DNA of 5,195 nt from DATKSS01 sp049582065. Lineage in GTDB: Bacteria > Chloroflexota > Dormibacteria > Dormibacterales > Dormibacteraceae. The stretch is taken from the NCBI GenBank assembly GCA_049582065.1, contig JBAUTF010000096.1, positions 1 through 5,195 on the forward strand, in the 5' to 3' direction. Shown here piece after piece: positions 4,934-5,195 of this stretch (its first letter is position 1; each line of letters starts with the position of its first letter). Position numbers and translations under genes: made by a program. The notes under the pieces were generated by a model. It searched no databases. It saw nothing but the letters and a program-made list of their open reading frames with translations, and was not told the origin of the DNA.

Positions 4934-5195
4934 CTAGCATCCCAGTCTGTCGGCGAGGTCCAGGAAACTCGTCGCCTGCACATCAGCGTGCGGATCGGGC
5001 AGGAGATCCGCGCCTCCCGATGGTCCTTTCTCCAGAGGCCTCTCGACGAACGCGGCACGAAGGCCCGCGGCCTGGGCGGCCCGCAGGTCACCCTTGTGCG
5101 CCGCCACCATCATCACCTGGGAAGGCTCGAGGCCCAGCGCCGAAGCGGCGCCCAGATACACCTCCGGGTCGGGCTTGTAATGGCCGAAGTCTTCC
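4934..5195 (-). CDS. HAD-superfamily hydrolase, type II haloacid dehalogenase-like (partial, C-terminal 86 residues)
   Basis: The frame runs off the right edge, so only the last 86 residues are seen; the nucleophile aspartate and cap domain are outside. Visible are HYKPDPEVYLGAA, which holds the conserved lysine of HAD motif III (seventh visible residue), and VMMVAAHKGDLRAAQAAG, the motif IV strand with the acidic residue that helps hold magnesium or water. The segment GLRAAFVERPLEKGP follows. The VAAHxxDLxAA and FVxRPxExG patterns are typical of the 2-haloacid dehalogenase (type II) branch, which hydrolyses the carbon-halogen bond of short 2-haloacids through an aspartyl ester. The real substrate may differ. 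The end FLDLADRLGC then stop is a normal C-terminus. The GTG at 5161 is an internal valine, not a start. The cysteine-motif gene follows on the same strand but seems to have its own promoter. Confidence 0.9.
   Translation of the reverse strand, partial: EDFGHYKPDPEVYLGAASALGLEPSQVMMVAAHKGDLRAAQAAGLRAAFVERPLEKGPSGGADLLPDPHADVQATSFLDLADRLGC

Noticed and set aside
1..5195. Mobile element, phage, CRISPR, toxin-antitoxin or defence system
   Set aside because: I looked for transposase or integrase motifs, terminal repeats, regularly spaced repeats and small paired genes, and found none; the genes are ordinary enzymes and small proteins on alternating strands.

Overview
This is a G+C-rich window (around 60 % by eye, with G/C favoured at third codon positions). 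It holds ordinary, tightly packed chromosomal genes from a bacterium that probably belongs to the Actinomycetota or to the Chloroflexota/Dormibacterota side of the tree. Three things point there: a PPOX-class flavin/F420-type oxidoreductase, a small protein of a style I associate with high-GC Gram-positive genomes, and two genes that look leaderless (a -10 box 6-7 nt before the ATG and no Shine-Dalgarno). The lineage is an inference; nothing here fixes the genus.

Layout. Bases 1-57 look like the 3' tail of a gene whose TGA overlaps the ATG of a DksA/TraR-family zinc-finger regulator (54-545, +). Facing it, 22 nt away, is an S33-type alpha/beta hydrolase resembling proline iminopeptidase (568-1560, -), with a TTG start behind a perfect Shine-Dalgarno. 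A 236-bp spacer carries its probable promoter. Next is a calcineurin-like metallophosphoesterase (1797-about 2579, -). A class I SAM-dependent methyltransferase (2793-3374, +) is divergent from it. Convergent with the methyltransferase is the PPOX-class oxidoreductase (3443-3847, -). A 236-bp spacer with a 6+6 bp dyad separates that gene from a divergent small PH-like protein (4084-4443, +). Convergent again is a 113-residue cysteine-motif protein of unknown function (4526-4867, -). The window closes with the C-terminal part of a HAD-superfamily type II haloacid dehalogenase-like hydrolase (4934-5195, -), whose 5' end lies outside.

How the genes relate. Strand changes after almost every gene, so there is no real operon apart from the possible ATGA coupling at the left edge and the loosely linked HAD/cysteine-protein pair at the right. 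The genes are mostly single-gene housekeeping or accessory enzymes: peptide trimming, phosphoester hydrolysis, methylation, flavin redox and dehalogenation. I see no shared pathway, and no transposase, integrase, phage gene, CRISPR array, tRNA, rRNA or defence cassette. The items most worth following are the intact DksA-type acidic tip in the regulator, the uncharacterised CCGGGxxC protein, and the two leaderless-promoter candidates.
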